Below, piece by piece: positions 1 to 5,908 of a stretch of DNA of 5,948 nucleotides. The DNA lies in NCBI GenBank assembly GCA_030606845.1, contig JAUWFP010000143.1:1-5948 (forward strand), in the 5' to 3' direction. Position 1 is the first letter of the stretch. Each line of letters opens with the position of its first letter. Under the pieces are notes generated by a model, which had not been told where the DNA came from, ran no database searches, and worked only from the letters and a program-made list of their open reading frames with translations. A program made the translations under genes and the position numbers. Source of the DNA: Anaerolineales bacterium (GTDB lineage Bacteria; Chloroflexota; Anaerolineae; Anaerolineales; E44-bin32).

Positions 1-196
1 GAAGAAGTATGTCCCAGGTCTCGTATGTGGCTTGTGCGACCTGGATTGGCGAGGGGAGGATGAAGGCCGAGAGACCGCTGCGAACGGCGACGGTCTGCCA
101 CACGAGCAAAACGAAGCAAACGAGCAGGAGCGGCGGAAGAGCCTCATGCCAGAAGCGTGTCGCTCGAGGCTGGATAACCTTATCTCTACGGCTCAT
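1..196 (-). CDS. ABC transporter permease, N-terminal part (thiamine or thiamine-precursor uptake), cut by window edge
   Basis: The reading frame starts at ATG 196-194 and runs open for 65 codons to the window edge. The peptide begins MSRRDKVIQPRATRFWHEAL. It then has a hydrophobic membrane segment at about residues 21-36 (PPLLLVCFVLLVWQTV), followed by FILPSPIQVAQA. This layout (short basic N-terminus, first helix, then a LPSP...V motif) is typical of the SsuC/TauC/ThiX class of inner-membrane permeases, which pair with an ATPase and a periplasmic or lipid-anchored binding protein. A GGAG at 210-207, 10 nt upstream, supports this start, and an in-frame TGA lies upstream with no other ATG between. 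It sits 36 nt after the YqgV-like gene, and its position in a TPP-riboswitch operon suggests that thiamine or its pyrimidine precursor is the substrate. The substrate is inferred from context only; the rest of the gene is outside the window. Confidence 0.8.
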   Translation of the reverse strand, partial: MSRRDKVIQPRATRFWHEALPPLLLVCFVLLVWQTVAVRSGLSAFILPSPIQVAQATYETWDILL

Positions 197-232
197 ATGC
201 GGTGATCTCCATAGTTGATGCTGAGGTCATGG

Positions 233-535
233 TCAACGGCTGCGGTATTTGGCGACCTTCTCTTCGATGGAAGTCCCGGTGGTGCTATCGCCAATTTTGA
301 TCAGCGTTACCACCTTTTCAGCACCAGCTTCGAAGCAGGCTAGGTGAGCCTGTTTTGCGACCTCAAGCAGGGTGTCCAGCTGCCCCTCCATTATGGTCTC
401 CATCGGACCGACCTCATATTTTGCGCCGCTCTCAGCGATTACACCGATGGCGCGGCCAACAATTCGGTAAACATCCTCATGCAGAGGCAGCACCTGAACG
501 GAAACATTCACTGTGCGTTCGGGATCGATAGTCAT
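233..535 (-). CDS. YqgV/MTH1187 family (DUF77) thiamine-binding protein
   Basis: This is a 100-residue cytoplasmic protein with no signal peptide or membrane segment. It matches the small MTH1187/YqgV family (COG0011, also called Thiamine_BP). Recognisable features are the opening beta strand VNVSVQVLPL (9-18), the SGAKYEVGPMETIMEG block (36-51), the DTLLEVAKQAH helix (54-64), and the closing strand EKVVTLIKIGD (73-83). The length is normal for the family, whose members form ferredoxin-like oligomers; some are reported to bind thiamine. The start is supported by GGAGGA at 550-545, 9 nt before ATG. It lies 78 nt downstream of thiN and 36 nt upstream of the permease gene, in the same direction. 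That places it in a TPP-controlled operon, consistent with a role as thiamine carrier, buffer or sensor; the exact role is unproven. Confidence 0.9.
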   Translation of the reverse strand: MTIDPERTVNVSVQVLPLHEDVYRIVGRAIGVIAESGAKYEVGPMETIMEGQLDTLLEVAKQAHLACFEAGAEKVVTLIKIGDSTTGTSIEEKVAKYRSR

Positions 536-613
536 GTTTTGTAGTCCTCCAATGCCTCCGGTTCCATCTGAAACAAAGGTATATAGGGGTGAGCAACGAA
601 GGATCGAGAGGGG

Positions 614-1267
614 CTACGCCGTTTGGGTATGAACCGCAAGCAAGATCCCCGCCTCCAAGTCCACACGGCAAACCTCCTCTTCCATCATGTTGCTGACACC
701 CCGGGCCCGTCCGAAGAAAAGCGTCTCCCCTTGCAGCGGGTAGGCCAATCCCGTGGTGGTAATACCCATTGCGTCCCCTTTTACGGGGATCAGGCTCAGC
801 GTATCGCCTTGAGCGCCCTTGAACTCCTCTCCGGGAGGGCGAATCAGCCAGGCAGTTTGGCGCCCGAGCCAGAGTTCTGTACGTATTGGGTTTAAGGCAT
901 CTAGCGTGAGTAGATGAATGTTCGCCAGGACCATATCCAGCCGATCACCGACAATGCCAATGACAGCGATTTCGGTTGCGCCTTGAGCGACAGCACGCAG
1001 CAGCGCCAATTCGAGGTCGGTCTCGTCCTTCTCGGCTTTAAAGTGTTCGGATTCTGTACCTTGCGCCAGAAGGGCCTCGCGCTGGTCGGTTTCAATTGAG
1101 TCGAGGTCCCCCACTAAAAGGTCGATTTCTAGTCCAAGTGTTGACGCGTGGCGGCTGCCGCCATCTGCGGCTATTACCTGCTCGGGGCTCCAGGAGTCGA
1201 TGCGCGCCTTAAGCGCGGGGCCATCCAGGATGTCTCCGTTTGTGAGAATGAGCGTGCGATGCAGCAT
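614..1267 (-). CDS. thiN: thiamine diphosphokinase (thiamine pyrophosphokinase), ThiN/TPK family
   Basis: The product is 217 residues, normal for bacterial ThiN, and would transfer a pyrophosphate from ATP to thiamine to give TPP in the cytoplasm. Visible motifs are AADGGS (33-38), VGDLDSI (52-58), the acidic KDETDLELAL (80-89), GIVGDRLDM (104-112, the family's G-GRLDH element with the His replaced by Met), QGDTLSLIPV (153-162), and the C-terminal thiamine-binding part GLAYPL (173-178) with GVSN (190-193). A TTG at 1315 could extend the frame by 16 codons. I prefer ATG 1267 because homologues begin at this beta strand (LILTNGD) and AAGGAG lies at 1284-1279, 11 nt upstream. The longer version would also start inside the riboswitch expression platform. 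The gene is first in its operon and is preceded by a TPP riboswitch, so its own product should repress it. Confidence 0.94.
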   Translation of the reverse strand: MLHRTLILTNGDILDGPALKARIDSWSPEQVIAADGGSRHASTLGLEIDLLVGDLDSIETDQREALLAQGTESEHFKAEKDETDLELALLRAVAQGATEIAVIGIVGDRLDMVLANIHLLTLDALNPIRTELWLGRQTAWLIRPPGEEFKGAQGDTLSLIPVKGDAMGITTTGLAYPLQGETLFFGRARGVSNMMEEEVCRVDLEAGILLAVHTQTA

Positions 1268-1275
1268 AGAAAACA

Positions 1276-1297
1276 CCACTCCTTGGGTAGGGAGTGG
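1276..1297 (-). promoter_or_regulatory. Shine-Dalgarno sequestering hairpin of the TPP riboswitch (OFF state)
   Basis: In the transcript, CCACTCC (1297-1291) pairs perfectly with GGAGTGG (1282-1276) around an 8-nt loop, giving a 7-bp stem. The thiN ribosome binding site AAGGAG (1284-1279) lies at the loop edge and in the 3' arm, so the hairpin would hide it. No T-run follows, so this looks like translational control rather than transcription termination. The position just before the thiN start, and the competing pairing described for 1287-1334, fit an expression platform. The pairing is read directly from sequence; the regulatory role is inferred. Confidence 0.75.
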
Positions 1298-1334
1298 CTG
1301 TTGTTGGTGATGCAACGTGTGCTGCCATCCCTAC
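1287..1334 (-). promoter_or_regulatory. Anti-sequestering pairing between aptamer 3' strand and the anti-SD strand (ON state)
   Basis: The RNA segment GTAGGGATGG (1334-1325), the conserved 3' end of the TPP aptamer, can pair with CCACTCCCTAC (1297-1287). This gives 10 base pairs with a single bulged C at 1294. The second segment contains the same CCACTCC that would otherwise hide the thiN ribosome binding site. The two helices therefore exclude each other. Without TPP, the aptamer strand can capture the anti-SD and free the site; with TPP, the aptamer keeps its own 3' strand and the sequestering hairpin forms. The complementarity is seen in sequence; the switching logic follows known translational TPP riboswitches. 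Confidence 0.65.
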
Positions 1335-1409
1335 GCCGGCATGATCCGGATCAGGTTCTGCGGGTCGAGGGTCGTAGCCCTCCTCTCAGTCCGGTTGGAC
1401 TCCCCGTGC
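1325..1409 (-). promoter_or_regulatory. TPP riboswitch (THI element) aptamer
   Basis: The minus-strand transcript contains the main conserved blocks of the THI box in order. P2 is CGGG (1406-1403) with CCCG (1364-1361). P3 is AGTCC (1401-1397) with GGACT (1392-1388), followed by the conserved CTGAGA that contacts the pyrimidine ring (1389-1384). An optional P3a stem is GAGGG (1382-1378) with CCCTC (1371-1367). Next come AACCTGATC (1357-1349), a P5 of CCGG/CCGG (1349-1346 with 1339-1336), where the common form is CTGG/CCAG, and the signature ATGCCGGCGTAGGGA (1342-1328). The loop reads TCATGCC rather than the most common TAATGCC. The outer P1 helix is unusually weak: beyond 1407 I find only CA/TG plus a possible bulged G-C pair. 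It controls thiN and probably the whole operon in cis. Confidence 0.97.
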
Positions 1410-1433
1410 GTCTACTATCAAGATGCTATAAGC

Positions 1434-1442
1434 AGTATAACA
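1434..1442 (-). promoter_or_regulatory. Candidate extended -10 promoter of the thiamine operon
   Basis: The minus strand reads TGTTATACT, an extended -10 element (TGn plus TATACT, one mismatch from TATAAT). Transcription would begin near 1427, leaving about 20 nt of leader before the riboswitch P2 helix, which is a sensible distance. The hexamer 17 nt further upstream (AGCGAA, 1462-1457) is a poor -35, as extended -10 promoters tolerate. A perfect TTGACA occurs at 1482-1477 but is too far away (37 nt) to serve this -10, and has no good -10 of its own. The call rests on motif and position only. Confidence 0.45.
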
Positions 1443-1507
1443 TTATTTGAGAGGATTTCGCTGTAATCCGGGGTGATGTCAAGGTTGAATCTTCACCGAC
1501 TATCTAC

Positions 1508-1537
1508 ACTGCATGCAGAGACACTGCATGTAGAGAC
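1508..1537. repeat. Two tandem 15-bp repeat units
   Basis: ACTGCATGCAGAGAC (1508-1522) is followed immediately by ACTGCATGTAGAGAC (1523-1537), identical at 14 of 15 positions. The second unit runs into the left arm of the adjacent 28-bp palindrome, sharing TAGAGAC. Each unit carries a GCATG core like the palindrome's centre, so the units look like half-copies or decayed copies of the same element. The region is non-coding, between the phosphorelay operon and the thiamine operon. Confidence 0.8.
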
Positions 1538-1557
1538 GCAGCATGCTACGTCTCTAC
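1530..1557. repeat. 28-bp near-perfect palindrome (GTAGAGACG ... CGTCTCTAC), probable dispersed intergenic repeat
   Basis: The left arm GTAGAGACG (1530-1538) mirrors the right arm CGTCTCTAC (1549-1557), around CA-GCATGC-TA. Of 14 symmetric pairs, 13 are complementary; only 1539/1548 fails. Palindromes of very similar sequence (GTAGAGACG-n-GCATGC-n-CGTCTCTAC) are, to my recollection, common intergenic repeats in cyanobacteria and some Chloroflexota, possibly mobilised in trans. As RNA on either strand it would form a strong hairpin, but without a following T-run it is not a classical terminator. The palindrome is seen directly; dispersal elsewhere in this genome is inferred. Confidence 0.75.
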
Positions 1558-1605
1558 GCTTCCGGTTGTAGGCGCAGCCTGCGGTCTGCGAGTGCGGGTA
1601 CATTG

Positions 1606-1641
1606 TCTAATAAACTCCCCCTTCGATCTTCTGAAGAGGGG
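1606..1641 (-). terminator. Weak candidate terminator after the phosphorelay operon
   Basis: About 50 nt after the stop codon of the last receiver gene, the transcript reads CCCCTCTTC (1641-1633), a short loop, then GAAGGGG (1624-1618). These can form four G-C pairs plus two or three weaker ones with one bulge. GTTTATTAG follows. The hairpin is imperfect and the T-rich tract is interrupted, so intrinsic termination is only possible. No better candidate was found between 1691 and 1443 apart from the palindromic repeat. Confidence 0.3.
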
Positions 1642-1690
1642 TTGGGGTCGTGCGAAGAGCGCTCTGGTATTCATCCAAGTTTTCCAAACA

Positions 1691-2056
1691 TCAAGCGTTC
1701 AGCAGTCGTTCGACCGCCTGGTCAAGTTGGTCCAAGGAAAAGGGCTTTAGAATGTACTCCTCTGCACCAGCATCCAGACCTGCCTGAATCTCAGCTTCCT
1801 GTCCTTTCGCAGAGAGGAAGGCGACGGGGATATGGCGCAATTTTTCGCTGCGCTTGATCCTGCGGCACAACTCGTATCCGTCCATACGCGGCATACGTAC
1901 GTCAAGCAGCACCAGATCAGGCAGCTCCGCCATCGTAAGCTCCCAGGCGCTCACACCGTCGACCGCGGTCAAGACCTCGTGGCCGTTATAGTTAAGCGCA
2001 AACTCGATGAGCTCGCGGATATCGCGTTCGTCTTCCGCGATAAGAATCTTTGCCAT
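1691..2056 (-). CDS. Stand-alone receiver (CheY-like) response regulator
   Basis: The product is 121 residues and is a receiver domain and nothing else. The acidic pocket is E8-D9-E10, the phosphorylation site is D52 (in LVLLDVRMPRMDGY), the switch serine is S82 in FLSAKG, and the conserved lysine is K104 in ILKPF. All are intact, so it should accept phosphate. The start ATG lies 2 nt after the kinase stop codon, with a purine-rich GAGGGTGGGG within the kinase's last codons acting as ribosome binding site, which suggests translational coupling. With no output domain, it probably passes the signal on by protein contact or phosphotransfer. It is most likely the cognate partner of the preceding kinase. 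Confidence 0.93.
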   Translation of the reverse strand: MAKILIAEDERDIRELIEFALNYNGHEVLTAVDGVSAWELTMAELPDLVLLDVRMPRMDGYELCRRIKRSEKLRHIPVAFLSAKGQEAEIQAGLDAGAEEYILKPFSLDQLDQAVERLLNA

Positions 2057-2058
2057 CT

Positions 2059-4980
2059 CTATTCCCCACCCTCTTCTACTTCATCTTCTGCGGTCATTGC
2101 CGGCAGCGATATCGTGAAGGTGGATCCCTTTCCCGGGATTCCGTCCGAAGTGACCCATATCCTCCCCTCGTGCATCTCGACCAGGTTAAGTACGATCGCC
2201 AGGCCTAGACCGGTGCCCGAGACACCCAGTAGGAGCGATTGCTCACCACGGAAAAAACGTTCGAAGATGCGCTCTTGTTCCGGCAGGGAGATACCCATGC
2301 CATTGTCGATCACATCGATCTCAATCTGATTCCCCATCTGTCTGGCGCGCATGCGGATCATGCCCCCTGACGGTGTGAAGTTGAAGCTGTTCTCGACCAG
2401 ATTGGCCAGGATCTGCCGCACACGTTCGAGGTCGCCCCTGAGTTTGGGGATACTCTGTGGAGCTTCGATCTGGAAGCTGATCTGCTTTTCTTCCTCTTGG
2501 CTCCTGTGCTCGACGTGTTCGCGCATCTCATCCAGGAGTTGGTGAACATCCAGCGCTTGGAAGGAGAGCGTGACTTTTCCTGATTCGAGGTGGGAGATGT
2601 CGAGCAGATCGCCAACGAGGATTTCCAGGCGGAAGGTATTGCTGCGGATGATTTCAAGGAAGCGTCGCTGTTCGTCTGCCAACTCGCCGGATGCATCCAT
2701 CAAGAGTAAATCGACGAAGCCCTTGATCGACGTCATCGGCGTGCGCAGCTCGTGACTGACGGTGGCGACGAACTCGGATTTTAGACGGTCTACTTCGACC
2801 TCACGGGAAATATCGCGGAAAATCGAGACTGTTCCCAGGAATTCGTCGCCCAGGACGAAGGGCGCCGGGTGGATCGAGATCACACGATTGTCTTCAAGCT
2901 CAAGCTGCTCGGTAAGGAACGCCACCTGGCCGATCGATGCGGGGTTCTCACTCCAAGCGCGAATCGCGTCAGCCCAGCGCGTTCCGCCGGCGCCGTAGAC
3001 ACCGATAAAATCGAAGACGGGGTGCCCGACGACATTCTCGCTGGCGAGCCCGAGAATCCGTTCGGCGGAGGGGCTGAAAAGGATGATTTCATGGTTGGAA
3101 TCGGTAACAATAACACCGTCGGCGATGGAGTTGAGGATTCCCCGCGATTGGCTGGCTTCGATCTGCTGAGAGCGCAGCATCGAACCCAAGCGCTCGGCTT
3201 GATCGCTTATCAAATGATACAGTTCGGCATTTTTTATCGCACCGCCGACCTGGCCGGCAACAGAGCGTACCAACCTTTGTTGTTCTAGGGCGAAAGCCCC
3301 TAGCTCAGAGTGAGTGAAGAGCATCGCCCCGATCGCCTCATCCCCGACGATGATCGGCACAGCAATGGCGCTGCGCTGCTCCTGAGCGTCGTTTTCGAGA
3401 GAATTCCATCTTGCGTCCTGGGAAAGATCATCGATTAACACAGACTGGTTGTGGGACATGACCCAGCCGGGTAGACCCTCTGGTGACTCCATACCCGATC
3501 GCAGTATGCCGGGACCTCTCTCACCAAAAGAAGCACGCAGCTGTAGAGAGTCGCCCTCCTGTGGGAGCAGCAGGACACATGCTTGGGCGGCGTCGATAAG
3601 CTCGCTGGTGAGAGCGAGCGTTCTCTCCAGCACACGATCGACGTCGAGGCTGGAGGATAATTCCGCCGAGATTCTTAGAAGAGCCTCTGCCCATTGGAGT
3701 GCGCCGGTTGGGGTTTCTTCCGCGGGTTGAGCCCCGGAAGTGGGATCTGCCGTTTCGGTCTCGTCAGCGCCTTGATCTCGGGTTAACTTCTGCGATGCTT
3801 CGATCAGGGGTGAGCAAAGCCGCGACAGCGAGGCCAGGACTTCAGCATCTCCCTCAGAGAATACTGACTCTGCGTCCGTATTCCCCGCCAGGATTGCACC
3901 GATCCGGTGTTCATCGCCCCCCAAGGGAGTGATTAGAAGCGTGTGGATTTCAGCTTTCTCCACAAAGGGTCGAAGCTCCATCTGGTCGATGAGCTGCTCC
4001 TCTACTACTGTGTTTGAAATCCAATATTTCTGGGTTTGCCAGATTGTCGAAAGCGGGTTCTCGGGCGAAGATGGAAGGACAAGATCATCCGTAAGGATGG
4101 ATGCGGAACCACCGAAGAACGGCGGTTGACCGATGAGCGATTGTGAGTCTTCGTTATACAAAAGTAAACCCAGGACATCCGCGCCGACCCTGGTTGCGAG
4201 CGTTTTGGAGAGTTGCTCCAACAACGTTTCTGGTTCGTGAACCCAAGCTGCGGCTCCCTGGATGTCGGTTATCCCGACAAATTCATCGACAAACTGCTGA
4301 TGCTGACTGTGGAGTTTGAGGTTCGTTATTGACAGGGCAATAGCTGCGCTGGCGGCTTCGAGAAGTGTTTGATGGCGGTGGTTGTACGTGAGTGCTTCTT
4401 GGTGCGCCAGCTCAAGAGTGCCCACGATTTCGTCCCGATCGGTTAAAGCGGTGCCCAGGTATGACTTGAATGGAAATTTCCCGCGCCGGACCTTGGGCTG
4501 AACATCGCCCCTCTCGGCGACGTCTGGGAGTAGCAAGGATTCGCGGTGCTCGATCAGCCAACCGGTATAGCCCTCCCCCAGGCGGTAGACATCATCCCCC
4601 ATGCCGGTGACAAAGTCGGAGGAGCGCGGTGAACAGAGCCGATGCGGGATGAAGTGGCCGGTCGTCCGATCGAACAGGTTGAGTTCAACGATGTCGAACG
4701 GGAGCAGGTGAGAGATTCCTTTAAGGGCACCTTCGACGAGAGTGGATAAATCTTCGGGGTGGCTCAACGTGGCATGCAGAGATTGAAGCGTAGATAGGAC
4801 CTCACTGTCAGGAGAAGCCTGGGTTTCTGTGTCAATTGCTGGTGTTGTGGGAAAGACATCCCCGTCTGAGGATTTCGCCCCGGTTGTCCTAGACGAACGC
4901 AGAATCCAGCCGACGCCGATCCCAATGAGAAGCAACGCAAGTGCGATGAAGATGAAAACGAGGAGATCTTCTGCGAGCAT
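2059..4980 (-). CDS. Multi-sensor histidine kinase: TM, three GAF, PAS, HisKA, HATPase
   Basis: This 973-residue sensor kinase has one N-terminal membrane segment (about residues 6-27) with no large extracytoplasmic loop, so sensing is probably cytoplasmic. A low-complexity linker (30-60) precedes GAF1 (about 62-222), a more divergent GAF2 (about 248-395), an acidic linker (400-427), and GAF3 (about 430-587). A helical linker (588-612) and a PAS domain (about 613-728) follow. HisKA (732-800) carries the phosphoacceptor H743 in VSHELRTP. The ATPase has the N box NLVEN (860-864), G1 DNGMGI (892-897), F box IFERFFRG (905-912) and G2 GTGLGLAI (922-929), all intact. After the N box it reads SFNFTP where A-KYTP is usual. 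The ligands are unknown. No receiver is fused; instead separate receivers lie on both sides (3 nt after one, 2 nt before the other). The start has no strong SD, consistent with coupling to the upstream gene. Confidence 0.95.
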   Translation of the reverse strand: MLAEDLLVFIFIALALLLIGIGVGWILRSSRTTGAKSSDGDVFPTTPAIDTETQASPDSEVLSTLQSLHATLSHPEDLSTLVEGALKGISHLLPFDIVELNLFDRTTGHFIPHRLCSPRSSDFVTGMGDDVYRLGEGYTGWLIEHRESLLLPDVAERGDVQPKVRRGKFPFKSYLGTALTDRDEIVGTLELAHQEALTYNHRHQTLLEAASAAIALSITNLKLHSQHQQFVDEFVGITDIQGAAAWVHEPETLLEQLSKTLATRVGADVLGLLLYNEDSQSLIGQPPFFGGSASILTDDLVLPSSPENPLSTIWQTQKYWISNTVVEEQLIDQMELRPFVEKAEIHTLLITPLGGDEHRIGAILAGNTDAESVFSEGDAEVLASLSRLCSPLIEASQKLTRDQGADETETADPTSGAQPAEETPTGALQWAEALLRISAELSSSLDVDRVLERTLALTSELIDAAQACVLLLPQEGDSLQLRASFGERGPGILRSGMESPEGLPGWVMSHNQSVLIDDLSQDARWNSLENDAQEQRSAIAVPIIVGDEAIGAMLFTHSELGAFALEQQRLVRSVAGQVGGAIKNAELYHLISDQAERLGSMLRSQQIEASQSRGILNSIADGVIVTDSNHEIILFSPSAERILGLASENVVGHPVFDFIGVYGAGGTRWADAIRAWSENPASIGQVAFLTEQLELEDNRVISIHPAPFVLGDEFLGTVSIFRDISREVEVDRLKSEFVATVSHELRTPMTSIKGFVDLLLMDASGELADEQRRFLEIIRSNTFRLEILVGDLLDISHLESGKVTLSFQALDVHQLLDEMREHVEHRSQEEEKQISFQIEAPQSIPKLRGDLERVRQILANLVENSFNFTPSGGMIRMRARQMGNQIEIDVIDNGMGISLPEQERIFERFFRGEQSLLLGVSGTGLGLAIVLNLVEMHEGRIWVTSDGIPGKGSTFTISLPAMTAEDEVEEGGE

Positions 4981-4983
4981 GCT

Positions 4984-5880
4984 TTAGGACGTCGTCGCGT
5001 CCATGCGCTGTGCCTCCATGGCCGCCTCTGTTATTTCGCGCAGGTCGTTGAATTTCTTCGCGGTTGAATCCAACCGTCCGATGCTCATGGTCATTAATGG
5101 AATTTGAATCCCATCACCACTACCCTGGGGTACGACCAAGTGACCCCGATCCAGATCTTCTTTTGAGTAGTGTTCTTTAATCCGATCGTTGAAATTTTGT
5201 TTGAGCTGCTCACTAATGGTATCTGCGGCAGCAGGGACGGTGATGACGATGAAGTCACCCCCGCCAGCGTGCCCGAGGAAATCCTTCTCATCCCCGTACT
5301 CCGCCAGGACTTCACAGAACATCGCTGCCGTCATCCGCAGGCTCTCATCGCCGGTGACGAAGCTGTAGACTTCTTTGAAGCCTTCGAATTGTTCAAGGCG
5401 GCAATAGAGCAATGCCCACTCTTTTTTGGTGACGAGCTCGCGCAACTTCTCCTGGATGATGGCACCGGTGGGGAGACCTGTGCGAGGATCGATCAAGCTC
5501 TCACGCGCGGCGCGGGCAATGGCGTTCTGAACTCGCAGCTTGAGTTCTTCAATGTCGAAGGGTTTGGTGATGTAATCGTCGGCGCCAAGCTCTAACCCGG
5601 CGATACGATCGCTGCGTGAATCCTTCTGGGTTAGAAAAATGATTGGGATGTGATGCGTCCGTGAAGATGCACGCAACTCCTGGCAAACTGAATAGCCATC
5701 CATATCGGGCAGCAGGATGTCGAGGACGATGAGATCGGGCATGTTTGCGTGTGTGGAGGTGAGCGCGTCTGATCCGGTTGCGGCTAGATCTACATCATAA
5801 CCCTGTCCGGTGAAGTAGATGCGGAGCATATTCCCAATATCAGAGTCATCTTCAACGACAAGGATGCGACCCTTCTTCAT
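4984..5880 (-). CDS. Response regulator with degenerate GGDEF-like output domain
   Basis: The 298-residue protein has a receiver at residues 5-120: acidic residues E10-D11-D12, phosphorylation site D54 (VLDILLPDMDGY), T84, and K106 in TKPF, all intact. The C-terminal part (about 128-295) resembles GGDEF domains: it opens with LIDPRTGLP (129-137), has VTGDESLRM (175-183), a GHAGGGDF signature (203-210) and ends in MTMSIGRL...REITEAAMEAQ. The catalytic features are lost: GGDEF reads GGGDF, the metal-binding aspartate of the DxDxFK motif is replaced (CRLEQFEGFK, 160-169), and no RxxD inhibitory site precedes the signature. Diguanylate cyclase activity is therefore unlikely; a binding or scaffold role fits better. 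The start is set by AAGGAGG at 5894-5888, 7 nt before ATG. It is the first visible gene of the operon, ending 3 nt before the kinase. Confidence 0.93.
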   Translation of the reverse strand: MKKGRILVVEDDSDIGNMLRIYFTGQGYDVDLAATGSDALTSTHANMPDLIVLDILLPDMDGYSVCQELRASSRTHHIPIIFLTQKDSRSDRIAGLELGADDYITKPFDIEELKLRVQNAIARAARESLIDPRTGLPTGAIIQEKLRELVTKKEWALLYCRLEQFEGFKEVYSFVTGDESLRMTAAMFCEVLAEYGDEKDFLGHAGGGDFIVITVPAAADTISEQLKQNFNDRIKEHYSKEDLDRGHLVVPQGSGDGIQIPLMTMSIGRLDSTAKKFNDLREITEAAMEAQRMDATTS

Positions 5881-5887
5881 CTCTCTC

Positions 5888-5894
5888 CCTCCTT
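5888..5894 (-). promoter_or_regulatory. Strong ribosome binding site of the GGDEF-like response regulator
   Basis: The minus strand reads AAGGAGG, a full match to the anti-SD core, with a 7-nt purine spacer (GAGAGAG) before the ATG at 5880. It fixes the start of the first gene. It is the strongest site in the operon, whereas the kinase start lacks one, so translation of the downstream genes probably depends on it. Confidence 0.85.
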
Positions 5895-5908
5895 ATGTAA
5901 AGATGGGT

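Noticed and set aside
188..232. 14-codon open frame starting at ATG 229-227 before the permease
   Set aside because: It ends after 14 codons, overlaps the permease start in another frame, and has no ribosome binding site of note; chance frame is likelier than a leader peptide.
536..613. Internal promoter (TATATA word) between thiN and the YqgV-like gene
   Set aside because: No -35 at suitable distance, and the gene has its own SD in a co-directional operon; readthrough from the riboswitch promoter is sufficient.
1268..1315. TTG-initiated 16-codon extension of thiN
   Set aside because: It would start inside the riboswitch platform, has no SD, and adds residues (MHHQQQPLPT...) absent from the family; ATG 1267 with AAGGAG upstream is better.
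1477..1482. TTGACA as -35 of the thiamine operon
   Set aside because: No -10-like hexamer at 16-18 nt spacing; the good TATACT lies 37 nt away.
1508..1557. Possible CRISPR array
   Set aside because: Units are adjacent with no spacers and too short; the block is better explained as a palindromic intergenic repeat.
1832..2329. 165-aa open frame on the plus strand
   Set aside because: It is antisense to the receiver gene and the kinase C-terminus, whose motifs are intact; the peptide shows no family features.
2358..2696. 112-aa open frame on the minus strand in another frame of the kinase
   Set aside because: It overlaps HisKA and HATPase coding sequence out of frame; composition rich in Ser/Arg is typical of frame-shifted coding DNA.
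5170..5595. 141-aa open frame on the plus strand
   Set aside because: It is the antisense shadow of the GGDEF-like regulator; no SD or recognisable domain.
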